Shown here piece after piece: positions 48,462 through 57,703 of a stretch of 64,000 nucleotides of DNA (within the stretch, counting starts at the first letter, position 1; each line of letters begins with the position of its first letter). The stretch covers positions 1 through 64,000 of the forward strand of contig CAIVGN010000048.1 in the NCBI GenBank assembly GCA_903905455.1, given 5' to 3'. Origin of the DNA: an uncultured Archangium sp. (GTDB taxonomy: Bacteria > Myxococcota > Myxococcia > Myxococcales > Myxococcaceae). The position numbers and the translations under genes are program-made. The notes below the pieces were generated by a model. It was not told the origin of the DNA, did not search any database, and worked only from the letters and a program-made list of their open reading frames with translations.

Positions 48462-50879
48462 ATGGAGACCCCCGCCGCCGCCCCCACTGTCACCTTTGAG
48501 TCCTTCGGGCTGCGCGCCGAGGTGCTCTCCGCGCTCAAGGCCCTCGGCTACGAGGAGCCCACGCCGATCCAGCGCGAGTGCATTCCCGCGATGATCGCCG
48601 GGCGCGACGTGCTCGGCCAGGCCGCCACCGGCACGGGCAAGACCGCCGCCTTCGCGCTGCCCATGCTGCAGCTCGTCGACCAGAAGGACCGCAAGCCCTT
48701 CGAGCCCCAGGCCCTCGTGCTGGTGCCCACCCGCGAGCTGGCGATGCAGGTCGCCGAGGCCGTGCAGAAGTACGGCGCCGGCATCGGCGTCACCGCGCTG
48801 GCCGTCTATGGCGGGCAGGAGATCTTCAACCAGGTCCGCCCGCTCAAGCGCGGCGTGGACATCGTCATCGCCACCCCGGGGCGCGCGCTCGACCACATCA
48901 AGCGCAAGACGCTGCAGCTCAAGAACGTGAAGATCGTCGTCCTCGACGAGGCCGACGAGATGCTCGACATGGGCTTCGAGGAAGACCTCCAGAGCATCTT
49001 GAACGAGCTGCCCAAGACGCGGCAGACCGCGCTCTTCTCGGCCACGCTGCCCTCGCGCATCGCGAAGATCGCCGAGAAGCACCTCAAGGACCCGGTGCGC
49101 GTGGCCATCGCCGCCCGCGCGCTGGAGGCCGGCACGCTGCCCAGCATCCGCCAGTCCGCCTACGTGGTGCAGCGCAAGCTGAAGGAAGCCGCGTTGATGC
49201 GCGTGCTCGAGTGGGAGACCCCCCAGAGCGCCATCATCTTCTGCCGTACCCGCAACGAGGTCGAGGCGCTCACCCACGTGCTGATGCGCTCGGGCTACGA
49301 GCCGGCGGCGCTCCACGGTGGCCTGACGCAGGAACAGCGCGACCAGGTGCTCAAGCGCTTCAAGGAAGGCGCCGTGCGCGTGCTGGTGGCCACCGACGTC
49401 GCGGCCCGCGGGCTCCACGTCGAGGCCCTCAGCCACGTCATCAACTTCGATCTCCCCACCTCGCCCGAGGTCTACGTGCACCGCATCGGTCGCACCGGCC
49501 GCGCGGGCAAGGACGGCGTGGCGATCTCCTTCGTCGACCCCCGCGAGATGCGCCTGCTGGGCAACGTCGAGCGGTTGGTGAAGAAGAAGCTCCCCATCGC
49601 CCCCGTGCCCACCCGCGCGCAGCTCGACACCAAGCGCTCGGAGACCGTGGCCGGGATGGTCAAGGAGGCCCTCGAAGACCCGTCCGTCTCCGAGTTCATC
49701 GCCCTGGTCACCAAGGCGGCGGAAGGCTCGACGATGGAGGCGGTCGCTGGCGCAGCGATGATGCTGCTGCAGCGCAAGCTCTTCCCCCCGCACGAGACCG
49801 ACAGCGCCGAGTTCGGCAAGACCGACGACCGCAAGTCGGCGCGGCCCGCGACGCGCGGTGATCGCCCCGAGCGCAGCGACCGCCCGGAGCGCGGTGAGCG
49901 GCCCGAGCGTGGCGAGCGAACCGAGCGCGCAGAGCGCCCTGATCGTTCCCGCGGTGGTCGCCCCGGCATGACGGCCCTGACCTTCAGCCTCGGCGCGCGC
50001 GCCGGCGTGCGCCCGCAGGATCTCGTGGGCGCCATCGCCAACGAAGCGAACCTCCCCTCGCGCGAGATCGATGGCATTCGCGTCGACGAGTTCACCTCGC
50101 GCGTGGAAGTGCCCAGCGAGTCCGTGGAGCGCGTCATCGAGGCGATGCACGCCACGAAGATCCGCGGTCGCAAGGTGAAGGTGGAGGTCGAGCACACGCC
50201 GGTCTCGCCGCGCGAGGCCCCCGCGGCCTCCTCGGCCCGCGCCTCCAGCCCCCGGGCGCCCCGCGCGTCGTCGGCCCGGGCCCCGCGCACCCCGCCTCCC
50301 GCAGAGCAGGAAGAGCTCTTCGAGGCGCCCGCCCGGGATGATGCCGAGGGCGAGGTCGAGGCCCCCGCGGCCAAGCCGGCCCACGCCGAGAAGCGCGAGT
50401 TCGGCGCCTCCAGGCCCCGCTTCGGCGACAAGCCCGCCCACGGCGAGAAGCGCGAGTTCGGCGCCTCCAAGCCCCGCTTCGGTGACAAGCCGGCCTTCGG
50501 TGAGAAGCGCGAGTTCGGCGCAGCCAAGCCCCGCTTCGGTGACAAGCCCGCCTTCGGCGAGAAGCGCGAGTTCGGCGCGGCCAAGCCCCGCTTCGGCGAG
50601 AAGCCGGCCTTCGGCGCGAGCAAGCCGGCCTTCGGGGAGAAGCCCCGCTTCGGCGCGAGCAAGCCGGCCTTCGGCGACAAGCCCCGCTTCGGTGCGAGCA
50701 AGCCTGCCTCCGGTGACAAGCCGGCCTCCGGCGACAAGCCCGCCGCGGGTGGTGACAAGCCCCGCTTCGGCGCCAAGCCCGCGGGCGATCGCAAGCCCGC
50801 CTTCGGTGACAAGCCTTCACGGTTCGGCTCGGGCGCGCGCCCGCAGCGGGCCGGTCGCATGGAACCCAAGCGCCGCTGA
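48462..50879 (+). CDS. DEAD-box RNA helicase with repeat-rich tail
   Basis: An 805-residue protein. The helicase core (~1-400) holds the Q-motif P-T-P-I-Q, Walker A A-T-G-T-G-K-T, D-E-A-D at 162-165, S-A-T, A-R-G-L-H-V and H-R-I-G-R-T-G-R-A-G. A linker of R-P-E-R-type repeats (~465-500) is followed by a DbpA-like RNA-binding domain (~505-580). The C-terminal ~165 residues are low-complexity: four 19-residue units built on E-K-R-E-F-G-A-S-K-P-R-F-G-D-K-P, then shorter K-P-x-F-G units. It unwinds structured RNA, and probably supports ribosome assembly or RNA decay in the cold. The tail is likely to bind RNA or form condensates. Confidence 0.95.
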   Translation: METPAAAPTVTFESFGLRAEVLSALKALGYEEPTPIQRECIPAMIAGRDVLGQAATGTGKTAAFALPMLQLVDQKDRKPFEPQALVLVPTRELAMQVAEAVQKYGAGIGVTALAVYGGQEIFNQVRPLKRGVDIVIATPGRALDHIKRKTLQLKNVKIVVLDEADEMLDMGFEEDLQSILNELPKTRQTALFSATLPSRIAKIAEKHLKDPVRVAIAARALEAGTLPSIRQSAYVVQRKLKEAALMRVLEWETPQSAIIFCRTRNEVEALTHVLMRSGYEPAALHGGLTQEQRDQVLKRFKEGAVRVLVATDVAARGLHVEALSHVINFDLPTSPEVYVHRIGRTGRAGKDGVAISFVDPREMRLLGNVERLVKKKLPIAPVPTRAQLDTKRSETVAGMVKEALEDPSVSEFIALVTKAAEGSTMEAVAGAAMMLLQRKLFPPHETDSAEFGKTDDRKSARPATRGDRPERSDRPERGERPERGERTERAERPDRSRGGRPGMTALTFSLGARAGVRPQDLVGAIANEANLPSREIDGIRVDEFTSRVEVPSESVERVIEAMHATKIRGRKVKVEVEHTPVSPREAPAASSARASSPRAPRASSARAPRTPPPAEQEELFEAPARDDAEGEVEAPAAKPAHAEKREFGASRPRFGDKPAHGEKREFGASKPRFGDKPAFGEKREFGAAKPRFGDKPAFGEKREFGAAKPRFGEKPAFGASKPAFGEKPRFGASKPAFGDKPRFGASKPASGDKPASGDKPAAGGDKPRFGAKPAGDRKPAFGDKPSRFGSGARPQRAGRMEPKRR
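50388..50815 (+). repeat. 57-base tandem repeat in the helicase tail
   Basis: The unit GAGAAGCGCGAGTTCGGCGC begins at 50388, 50445, 50502 and 50559, exactly 57 bases apart. Shorter degenerate K-P-x-F-G units continue to about 50815. The unit is a multiple of three, so copy number can change without a frameshift. Confidence 0.9.
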
Positions 50880-50888
50880 CCACGAGGG

Positions 50889-53552
50889 ATGGCTCTCGAG
50901 CGCGTCCTTCTCGTCGTTGACCCCGCCGCCGCGCTGACGCCGATGTTGCGCGCAGCGCGGCGAGTCGTTCCGCAGCCTGCCCACCTGCACGTCGTGGTGC
51001 TCGGCGCCCAGGGTGTCGAGGCGTTGACCCCGCGCCACGCGGACGAGCCCATGGCGGCCGTCTTCGAGGCCCTCGGCGTCGGCTCCGTCGAGACCATCTT
51101 CGACCCCGCGCAGATCGCCGCCGTCGCGCGCCGCCACGAGTCGCACCTCGTCGTGGTCGGCGCCTGGCCGAACCGCTCACCGCGGTCCCGCGCGCTCACG
51201 CTGGTCGAACTCGCCTCCAGCCAGGGCTTCGACGTGCTGTCGGTGGGCGCCCGCTGCAGCGACGCGCCGGGCTCGCCGGGCCGCGTGGGCCTGTCCCTGC
51301 AAGTCGGCTCCACCGCCCTGGGCCCCACCACCGCCGTGGTCCGCGCGCTGCCCGGGTTGCGGCACGTCAGCGTGCTGGTGCGGGGCGCCGCGCTCGCCGA
51401 TCTCGAGCACCTCGAGGCGCCACTGCAGGGGTTGCTCCCGGGGCTCGCCCTCGAGCTGGTGCCCCTGGCCATGGGGCTGAGCGATGGCGCCGAGGCGCTG
51501 GAGCGCGAAGCGGTCGCGCGCTCGTTGGAGCTGCTGGTCGTCGCCTCCTCGGAGATGTCCAACGTGCGCCAGGTGCTCACCGGGCTCTCGGCGGCCCACG
51601 CGCTGGAAGAGTCGCCGGTGCCGCTGCTCATCCTCCACCGGGGCGAAGAGCCGATCTTCGTCGAGCGGTTGAGCATGAGCGACACGCTGCGCCTGCGGGG
51701 CCGTGCCTGCGCCGTGGCCGTGGAGCGCACCAGCGCCATGGGCCGCTCGCCGCTGCTGCGCGACGAGACCTTCGCCCTGGCCGGCAGCGAGGGCACGCTG
51801 GGCCACGACGACGGCGTGGTGCAGGTGCCCCCTGAAGACCTGCCGACCGCGGGCGCCAGCTTTGCCTTGAGCGCGGGCGACCAGGTGGCCACCGCGCGCG
51901 TGTTGCCGGCGCGGCCGCTGGTGCTCATCGACGCCGCCTTCCCCCTCGAGCAGCTCGTCGACGTGGAGGTCTTTGCCCCCGACCACGCCTGCGTGGTGGT
52001 GCGGCTGCGCGCCGACGAGACCCTCGAGGCCCTGCGCGCGCGCTTCGACGCCGCCAACACCTGGGGCGCGCCGCTGGGCGTGCTCGACGCCAGCGCGTGG
52101 CTCGATGACGCGGGCGGCTCCGACGTGCCCCAGGCCGTCGACTCCGTGCGCTTCCTGCGCTTGGCCACCCACCTCGTCGCCGGGGGCGCGCGCGTCGCGG
52201 CGCTGGTCACCTCCGACGGGCACGCGCTGCAGACCGACCACTTCCTCACGTGGACCGCGTCGTCGCTGCGCACGCGCAACCCGCTGGCGCCCTTGAGCCG
52301 GTTGCCGCCCGAGGTGCTCGACGTCGAGGCGCGGTGGCGCTGGCTCACCGGCGCCGCGCTCGTGCCGGGCCACGCCGCGGCCCTCGAACTCGACAACCAC
52401 CTCGCGCGCACCCGGCTGCTCTCGGCCATCGACGCGGCCCGCACCCGGGTGCACTGGCAGACGTACATCGTGGAAGACGACCCCACGACCACGGCCATCG
52501 GCGACGTGCTGCTGCGCGCGGCGAAGCGCGGCGTGACGGTGCGCGTGCTGGTCGACGCGCTCTACAGCCAGCACGAGGCCTTCGGGGTGAAGAACCCGTT
52601 CCTCGAGCGCCTCGCCACCACCCCGGGCGTCGAGGTGCGCGGCATCGGCCGCTTCGACGGCCTGCCCAGCCTCGCGGACCTCAAGCGGCGCAACCACCGC
52701 AAGCTGGTGCTCGTCGACGGCGCCCACGTCACGGTGAGTGGACGCAACGTCGGCGCGACCTACTACCGCGGCTTCGACGAGGTGCCGCTGACCCGCATGA
52801 CGGAGTACCGCGACGTGCCGTGGCTCGACGCCAGCCTCGCCCTCGAGGGCCCGCTGGTCGAGACCGCCGAGCGCGCCTTCCTCGACGAGTGGACCCACGC
52901 CGGGGGCACCCCGTTCGTGGTGCAGCCGGTCGCGCCACGCGGCGAGCTCGCCTGTCGGCTGGTGATGCACGAGGGCCTGCTCGACGGTCACGCGCTCGAG
53001 GCCCAGCTCGAGCTGGCGGAGTCCGCCCGGCACCGCCTGGTGCTGGTGAACACCTTCCCCCTGCTCCTCGAGCTCCAGCGGGCGCTGATCCGCGCGGTGC
53101 GCCGGGGCGTACAGGTGCAGTTCCTCTTCGGCAACGTTCGGCCGCGCTGGGGCGAAGACGTGCCCTTCGTGGGGGGCTCGCTGCGGGAGCTCGCCGACGA
53201 GCTGGTGCGCTCGCGCCTCGACCCGGTGCTGCGCGCGGGGGCCGAGGGTTACGAGTACGGGTTCCCCCACCCGGACCTGGGCCGCGTCTTTCCCCACGTC
53301 CACGCCAAGCTCTACACGCGCGACGACGACCTGGTGGCCGTGGGCAGCGCCAACGTCGACGTCACCTCGGCCTACTGGGAGAGCGAGGCGCTGGTGCTGG
53401 TGCACGACGCCGGCTTCGCCGCCAAGACCCTGGCGTCGCTCGACGCGCTGCTCGCCACCTCTCGCAAGGTCGACCTCACCGCGCCGAGCTGGTCCGAGAA
53501 CGAGGCGCGCCGCGACTGGCTCAGCCGCAACTGGCCCTCGCTCATGAGCTGA
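50889..53552 (+). CDS. USP-like / phospholipase D fusion protein
   Basis: An 887-residue protein. Residues ~1-275 look like two universal-stress-protein-type units: L-L-V-V-D-P-A-A-A-L-T-P at the start, G-A-W-P-N-R-S-P-R-S near 105, and S-P-V-P-L-L-I-L-H-R-G near 255. A central region (~280-500) is unassigned. The C-terminal half is a phospholipase D/cardiolipin-synthase unit with two HKD motifs: H-R-K-L-V-L-V-D at His 603 and H-A-K-L-Y-T-R-D at His 805. It could transfer or hydrolyse phosphatidyl groups. No membrane helix is seen. It begins ten bases after the helicase gene and may share its transcript. Confidence 0.88.
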   Translation: MALERVLLVVDPAAALTPMLRAARRVVPQPAHLHVVVLGAQGVEALTPRHADEPMAAVFEALGVGSVETIFDPAQIAAVARRHESHLVVVGAWPNRSPRSRALTLVELASSQGFDVLSVGARCSDAPGSPGRVGLSLQVGSTALGPTTAVVRALPGLRHVSVLVRGAALADLEHLEAPLQGLLPGLALELVPLAMGLSDGAEALEREAVARSLELLVVASSEMSNVRQVLTGLSAAHALEESPVPLLILHRGEEPIFVERLSMSDTLRLRGRACAVAVERTSAMGRSPLLRDETFALAGSEGTLGHDDGVVQVPPEDLPTAGASFALSAGDQVATARVLPARPLVLIDAAFPLEQLVDVEVFAPDHACVVVRLRADETLEALRARFDAANTWGAPLGVLDASAWLDDAGGSDVPQAVDSVRFLRLATHLVAGGARVAALVTSDGHALQTDHFLTWTASSLRTRNPLAPLSRLPPEVLDVEARWRWLTGAALVPGHAAALELDNHLARTRLLSAIDAARTRVHWQTYIVEDDPTTTAIGDVLLRAAKRGVTVRVLVDALYSQHEAFGVKNPFLERLATTPGVEVRGIGRFDGLPSLADLKRRNHRKLVLVDGAHVTVSGRNVGATYYRGFDEVPLTRMTEYRDVPWLDASLALEGPLVETAERAFLDEWTHAGGTPFVVQPVAPRGELACRLVMHEGLLDGHALEAQLELAESARHRLVLVNTFPLLLELQRALIRAVRRGVQVQFLFGNVRPRWGEDVPFVGGSLRELADELVRSRLDPVLRAGAEGYEYGFPHPDLGRVFPHVHAKLYTRDDDLVAVGSANVDVTSAYWESEALVLVHDAGFAAKTLASLDALLATSRKVDLTAPSWSENEARRDWLSRNWPSLMS

Positions 53553-53900
53553 TCAGTTGGCGATGGTGACCTTCTTGATGCCCTTCTTCTCGAGCCACTT
53601 GCCGGCGCGCTCGCGGAGATCTCCCTGGAGCACCAGCGCCGCGTCCTCGATGACGCCGCCGCAGCCCAGGGCCTGCTTGAGCTCCTTGAGCCACACCTCG
53701 CGCTCGGCGGTAGGCAGCTCGAGGTGCTCGATGACGGTGACTTCCTTGCCCCGGCGACCGGCACGCTCGAGGCGCACCACTGCGCGGGCCGGCGGCTTCT
53801 TCTCGGGGCGCTCGGCCTTCGGCTTGCCCTGGGGCAGCGCCTCGCGCAGGCCACCGAGCGCACCGAAGGGGTTGTTGAACGGCTTTTTCTCGTCACTCAC
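53553..53900 (-). CDS. yciH: SUI1/eIF1-like translation factor (YciH family)
   Basis: A 115-residue protein. The N-terminal 40 residues are a Pro/Lys-rich linker. The SUI1 domain (~40-115) has R-A-G-R-R-G-K-E-V-T-V-I-E, K-Q-A-L-G-C-G-G-V-I-E-D and L-Q-G-D-L-R-E-R-A. In eukaryotes and archaea SUI1 proteins check start-codon choice; the bacterial role is uncertain. Its stop abuts that of the PLD fusion gene on the opposite strand. Confidence 0.9.
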   Translation of the reverse strand: MSDEKKPFNNPFGALGGLREALPQGKPKAERPEKKPPARAVVRLERAGRRGKEVTVIEHLELPTAEREVWLKELKQALGCGGVIEDAALVLQGDLRERAGKWLEKKGIKKVTIAN

Positions 53901-53906
53901 GACGAC

Positions 53907-55208
53907 TCACTCCGCGGGCGGCGGGGGGAGCTTCAGGAACCACGGCGCGTCGGCGTTGCCGCCCGCGAGCACCATGCCCAGGAGGAAGGCGGGCGCCGGC
54001 GGGGCCACCTTGCCGTTGAGGATGACCAGCGGCGTCCCCTCGATGTGGTGCAGCCGGGCGTAGGTGATGTCCTCCATCAACCGGGCCTGGGTCTCGGGCG
54101 CCTTGACGCAGGCGTTGAGCTCGGACGAGCTGACCCCGTAGCGGGTGGCGATGGCCATCATCATGCCCAGGTCGAGCTGCTGCTGGTTCTGGAACAGCTC
54201 GCCGCGCAGCAGGAAGAACTTCGGGTTCTGCTCGGTGCAGATCTGCAGCTTCGCCGCGAAGCAGCGCACGCCGTCCCCCGAGGTGCCCTTGATGTCGGGG
54301 TTGCACTCGCCGTCGAGCGGGTAATACCGCGGCTCGAACGACAGCCCTTCCTTCGGGGCCATGCGGTCGAGCTCCCGGGCCAACATCTCGAACTGCGCGC
54401 AGTGGCTGCAGAGAATGTCGCTGAACTCGACGATCTTCACCGCGGCGGTGGGCGGGCCCTTGCGCACGTGCACCGGGAACATCGAGGCGTCCTGCACTTC
54501 GGACTTCTTCCACTGGTCGCGGGCCCAGGCAGTGGTGAGCTTCTCGCGCTCGGGCAGCCCCGCGATGAGGGCCGCGAAGTCGTTGGGGTCGTGCTCGTTG
54601 AGCTGCTTGACCACCCCGTCGTCGCCCTTGGGCGTCTTGTAGCCGGGGTAGAGCAGGCCGAAGTACACGGGCACGGTGATCACCAGCGCCCAGCCCATGC
54701 CGGGCACGAGGTCCTTCATGGGGGGAATCGCCGGGCCGCCGATCATCCCCAGGGCGCCGATGGCGAAGCCGATGACCAGCGCGTAGGTGCCCAGGCAGGT
54801 GAGGCACACGGCCTTGGCCTGCAGCGCGGCGGTGGCGAAGGTGACGCACGAGAGCACGCCCACGATGGCCGTCAGCTTGAGGGCGCCGGCGAAGGTGTCG
54901 CCGTCACCGGTGGCGCGCACGCGCTGGGTGAACATCAGGCTCAGGACCAGCGCCACGATGCCCCACAACAGGCCCATGCCCGCCACGGGAATGCCCAGCA
55001 GCTCGTGCAGCTGGTGGCTCAGCGGCGAGTCCCACACCTTGGCGCAGTTGATGGTGTCGTTGATGGCGCAGGCGGGCATGCGGCCGGCGCGCAGCTCGAG
55101 CAGCTCGAACCACTGGTAGACGGCGAGGGCCACCAGGGCTGCCGACGTGGAGATCAGGGTCCCCAGCGCGACACTGGATGGGCGGGCAGGCGTTGATGGC
55201 GTAGACAC
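53907..55208 (-). CDS. VKOR - DsbA-like thioredoxin fusion
   Basis: A 433-residue membrane protein from GTG 55208. The N-terminal ~175 residues hold a vitamin K epoxide reductase (VKOR) domain with four or five helices, D-T-I-N-C-A-K-V-W-D-S, and the redox pair V-C-L-T-C. The C-terminal ~200 residues form a DsbA-like periplasmic thioredoxin fold with a C-S-H-C active site and the cis-Pro region H-I-E-G-T-P-L-V-I. In this family the VKOR part passes electrons from the thioredoxin Cys pair to quinones, allowing disulfide formation in exported proteins such as the Cys-rich lipoproteins nearby. It ends six bases before the YciH gene. Confidence 0.93.
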   Translation of the reverse strand: MSTPSTPARPSSVALGTLISTSAALVALAVYQWFELLELRAGRMPACAINDTINCAKVWDSPLSHQLHELLGIPVAGMGLLWGIVALVLSLMFTQRVRATGDGDTFAGALKLTAIVGVLSCVTFATAALQAKAVCLTCLGTYALVIGFAIGALGMIGGPAIPPMKDLVPGMGWALVITVPVYFGLLYPGYKTPKGDDGVVKQLNEHDPNDFAALIAGLPEREKLTTAWARDQWKKSEVQDASMFPVHVRKGPPTAAVKIVEFSDILCSHCAQFEMLARELDRMAPKEGLSFEPRYYPLDGECNPDIKGTSGDGVRCFAAKLQICTEQNPKFFLLRGELFQNQQQLDLGMMMAIATRYGVSSSELNACVKAPETQARLMEDITYARLHHIEGTPLVILNGKVAPPAPAFLLGMVLAGGNADAPWFLKLPPPPAE

Positions 55209-55245
55209 GGCTCGGGCTTATACAGAAGTGTCCTCCGAGGTGCGC

Positions 55246-56127
55246 ATGTCTGTGGTCGAAGCAGTGGAGTCGGAATACCGGGCAGCGCACGAGGGTTGCG
55301 CGGTGTTCGACGCGAGCGATCGCCAGCAGCTCCGCGTCATCGGTCCCGAGGCGGGGAGCTTCCTCCAGGGCATGGTCACCAACGACGTCGACGGCCTGGC
55401 CGTCGGCGGCAGCTGCTACGCGGCGATGCTCACGGTGAAGGGCTCCATGGTCGGCGACGTGCGCATCTTGAAGCGCGCGGGCGACTACGTGGTCGACACC
55501 GGGCCGGGCCGCGGTGGGGTCGTCAGAGACTTCCTGGGCAAGTACCTGATCAGCGAAGACGCGGAGATCCTCGAGGCCCCGGAGCTGGCGGTGGTCTCGC
55601 TCATCGGCCCGAACGCCCGCGAGGTGGCGGGGCGCTTCGCCGGCGAAGGCGAGCTGGTCTCGTTCCTCGGCGGGGTCGACGTGCTGGTGCCCCGCGCCCA
55701 GCTCGAGGCCGTGCGCGCGTCGCTGGCTGGCGTTCCCGTGGTCTCCCCTGGCACCTTCGAGGTGCTGCGCGTCGAGAAGGGCGTGCCCCTCTTCGGCGTC
55801 GACATGACCGAGGTGACCATTCCCCTCGAGGCGAACCTCGACCACGCCATCCACTACAAGAAGGGCTGCTACATCGGCCAGGAGGTCATCGCGCGCGCCA
55901 CCTACCGCGGGCAGATGAACAAGAAGCTGGTGCAGTTGCTGCTGGGCGACGTGAGCCCGGAAGTGAAGGCCGAGCTCAAGGTCGGCGACCGCAAGGTGGG
56001 GTGGATCACCTGCGTGGTGAAGAGCCCGAAGCACGGCCAGCACCTGGCCCTGGGCTACGTGCACCGAGACTTCCTCGCGGTGGGCACGAAGTTCGAGTTG
56101 GTCGGCGGCGCGGCGACGGTCGCTTAG
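55246..56127 (+). CDS. ygfZ: folate-binding YgfZ/GcvT-like protein
   Basis: A 293-residue protein from ATG 55246 with GAGG upstream. The signature K-G-C-Y-I-G-Q-E-V-I-A-R near residue 205 is diagnostic of the YgfZ family, which binds tetrahydrofolate and helps maintain some iron-sulfur enzymes. The GcvT-like fold is supported by L-Q-G-M-V-T-N-D-V-D and P-L-F-G-V-D-M-T-E. It is divergent from the VKOR gene, with only 37 bases between start codons. It ends overlapping the next convergent gene by four bases. Confidence 0.93.
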   Translation: MSVVEAVESEYRAAHEGCAVFDASDRQQLRVIGPEAGSFLQGMVTNDVDGLAVGGSCYAAMLTVKGSMVGDVRILKRAGDYVVDTGPGRGGVVRDFLGKYLISEDAEILEAPELAVVSLIGPNAREVAGRFAGEGELVSFLGGVDVLVPRAQLEAVRASLAGVPVVSPGTFEVLRVEKGVPLFGVDMTEVTIPLEANLDHAIHYKKGCYIGQEVIARATYRGQMNKKLVQLLLGDVSPEVKAELKVGDRKVGWITCVVKSPKHGQHLALGYVHRDFLAVGTKFELVGGAATVA

Positions 56128-57086
56128 GCCGTCTCGCCCAGCCAGGCGGCGAAGGCCGCGGTGCCGGCGAGGCCGCGAAGCTGCTTCGCCAACTGTTCGA
56201 TGGCGATCGACCGGGTGACCTCCAGCAGGCCCAACTCCGCGAGCGTCTCCCGGGTGGTGCGCTTGCCGGCACGCTCGAAGACCTGGGCCGCGAACTGCTG
56301 CAGCTGCGCCTCCGAGGCCTCCGAACCCAGCCAGCGCGTGAGCCCCGCGCGCACCGTCTGGGCGCCGCCGGCGATGTCGAGGTTGATGAGCTCGCGGGCC
56401 AGCTGCGGCCCGGTCAGCTCCAGCACGCCGTCGAAGAAGGCCAGGCGCAGCTCCGCCGCCTCGTTGGCCCGGCGCGGGTCCGACAGCGCGTCGGCGATCT
56501 GCCCGAACACCCCGCCCATGGCGGCGTCCACGAACTCCACGGCGCGCTTCTCGAGCTGCCGCTCCACCTCGCCGCTGACCGCGCCCACCAGGCTGCCCAG
56601 CCCTCCGGTGCGCGACTTGACGCTGTCCCCGGCGAACTTCGCCAGCGAGCCCAGGCCCCGGGCCATGCCCGCCATCGGGGCGCTCGCCTTGCGCGCGAAG
56701 TCGAGGATCGCGTCGAGCAACAGCTGCCGCACCAGGTTCCGCGTCGGCTCCCGGTCGATGATGGTCAGCACCAGCTTCTTGTCGGGGCTGAAGGGGCGCT
56801 CGAGCAGCTCCCGGGCCGCCTGCCGCACGTCGCGGGGCGCGAGGTCCTTGAGCGCCCTGCGCTCGGCCTGGAGCTCGTGGGCCAGCGCCTCCACGCCGCG
56901 GTTGAGCACCTTCACCGCGCCGTCGGACGCGAGCCACGCCTGGAGCAGCGAGCGGGCCGACGAGACGAGCACCGCCGGGGTCAGCAGCGCCCCCAGCTCG
57001 CCGTCCAACATCGAGTCGATCGACAGCGCGGCCAGTGACTGCGCGCCTTCGCCCTGCAGCCTCTCGATGAGTTTCTGTGGGTCCAC
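56124..57086 (-). CDS. hypothetical 320-residue helical protein
   Basis: Begins at GTG 57086 (M-D-P-Q-K-L-I-E-R-L). It is almost entirely helical and Ala/Leu/Arg-rich, with amphipathic helices such as A-R-S-L-L-Q-A-W-L-A and L-V-R-Q-L-L-L-D-A-I-L-D-F-A-R. A Gly-rich turn (G-G-L-G-S-L-V-G-A-V-S-G) lies in the middle, and a further bundle ends the protein. There is no signal peptide or long membrane segment. No family is recognised. It is convergent with ygfZ (4-base overlap) and divergent from orn. Confidence 0.72.
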   Translation of the reverse strand: MDPQKLIERLQGEGAQSLAALSIDSMLDGELGALLTPAVLVSSARSLLQAWLASDGAVKVLNRGVEALAHELQAERRALKDLAPRDVRQAARELLERPFSPDKKLVLTIIDREPTRNLVRQLLLDAILDFARKASAPMAGMARGLGSLAKFAGDSVKSRTGGLGSLVGAVSGEVERQLEKRAVEFVDAAMGGVFGQIADALSDPRRANEAAELRLAFFDGVLELTGPQLARELINLDIAGGAQTVRAGLTRWLGSEASEAQLQQFAAQVFERAGKRTTRETLAELGLLEVTRSIAIEQLAKQLRGLAGTAAFAAWLGETA

Positions 57087-57139
57087 GCATACATGCGTAC
57101 CACACGCATTCCGGCGCGACTTCGCGTAAGTCCGCCGCC

Positions 57140-57691
57140 ATGAACTCAGACACTCGCCTCGTGTGGTGCGACCTCGAGATGACCGGCCTCGACACGGCCA
57201 CCAACGTGATCATCGAGATGGGCATCATCGTGACCGGCCCTGACTTGAAGCCCATCGCCGAGTGGGAAGCGGCCGTGTGGCAGCCCGCCGAAGCCCTCGA
57301 GCGCATGGAGCCCTTCGTCAAGGACATGCACACCAAGAACGGCCTCCTCGAGCGCGTGCGCAAGTCGGACATCTCGCTGCGCATCGCCGAGAAGGAAGCC
57401 ACCAAGCTCCTGCTGCAGCACTGCGACTACGGGGAAGGCATCTTGTGCGGCAACTCGATCCACACCGACCGCGCCTTCATCAGCCGCTACATGCCCGGCT
57501 TCGATCGCGCGCTGCACTACCGCATGGTCGACGTCTCGAGCCTGAAGATCATCACCCGCGCCTGGTACCCCAACGCGCCGGGCCGCTCGAAGGTCGAGCC
57601 CTCGCACACCGTGCTCTCCGACCTCCGCGCGTCCATCGGCGAGCTGGCGTACTACCAGCAGACCTTCTTCAAGAAGGTCAGCGAGGTCTGA
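57140..57691 (+). CDS. orn: oligoribonuclease
   Basis: A 183-residue 3'-5' exoribonuclease that degrades 2-5-nucleotide RNAs, including pGpG from cyclic di-GMP, to mononucleotides. DEDDh residues are present: W-C-D-L-E-M-T-G-L-D, N-S-I-H-T-D-R-A-F-I, and P-S-H-T-V-L-S-D. Length is normal. ATG 57140 is used; the open frame extends upstream without support. It is close to the metallophosphoesterase gene (13-base gap), with which it may form an operon. Confidence 0.96.
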   Translation: MNSDTRLVWCDLEMTGLDTATNVIIEMGIIVTGPDLKPIAEWEAAVWQPAEALERMEPFVKDMHTKNGLLERVRKSDISLRIAEKEATKLLLQHCDYGEGILCGNSIHTDRAFISRYMPGFDRALHYRMVDVSSLKIITRAWYPNAPGRSKVEPSHTVLSDLRASIGELAYYQQTFFKKVSEV

Positions 57692-57703
57692 AGTCGAAGC
57701 CCC

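Noticed and set aside
50388-50815. Regular repeats as a CRISPR array
   Set aside because: The 57-base units are contiguous, in frame and translated as a protein tail; there are no spacers and no cas genes.
55217-55222. TATAAG-like -10 upstream of the VKOR gene
   Set aside because: No -35 hexamer at proper spacing and the start codon is only about 9 bases away.
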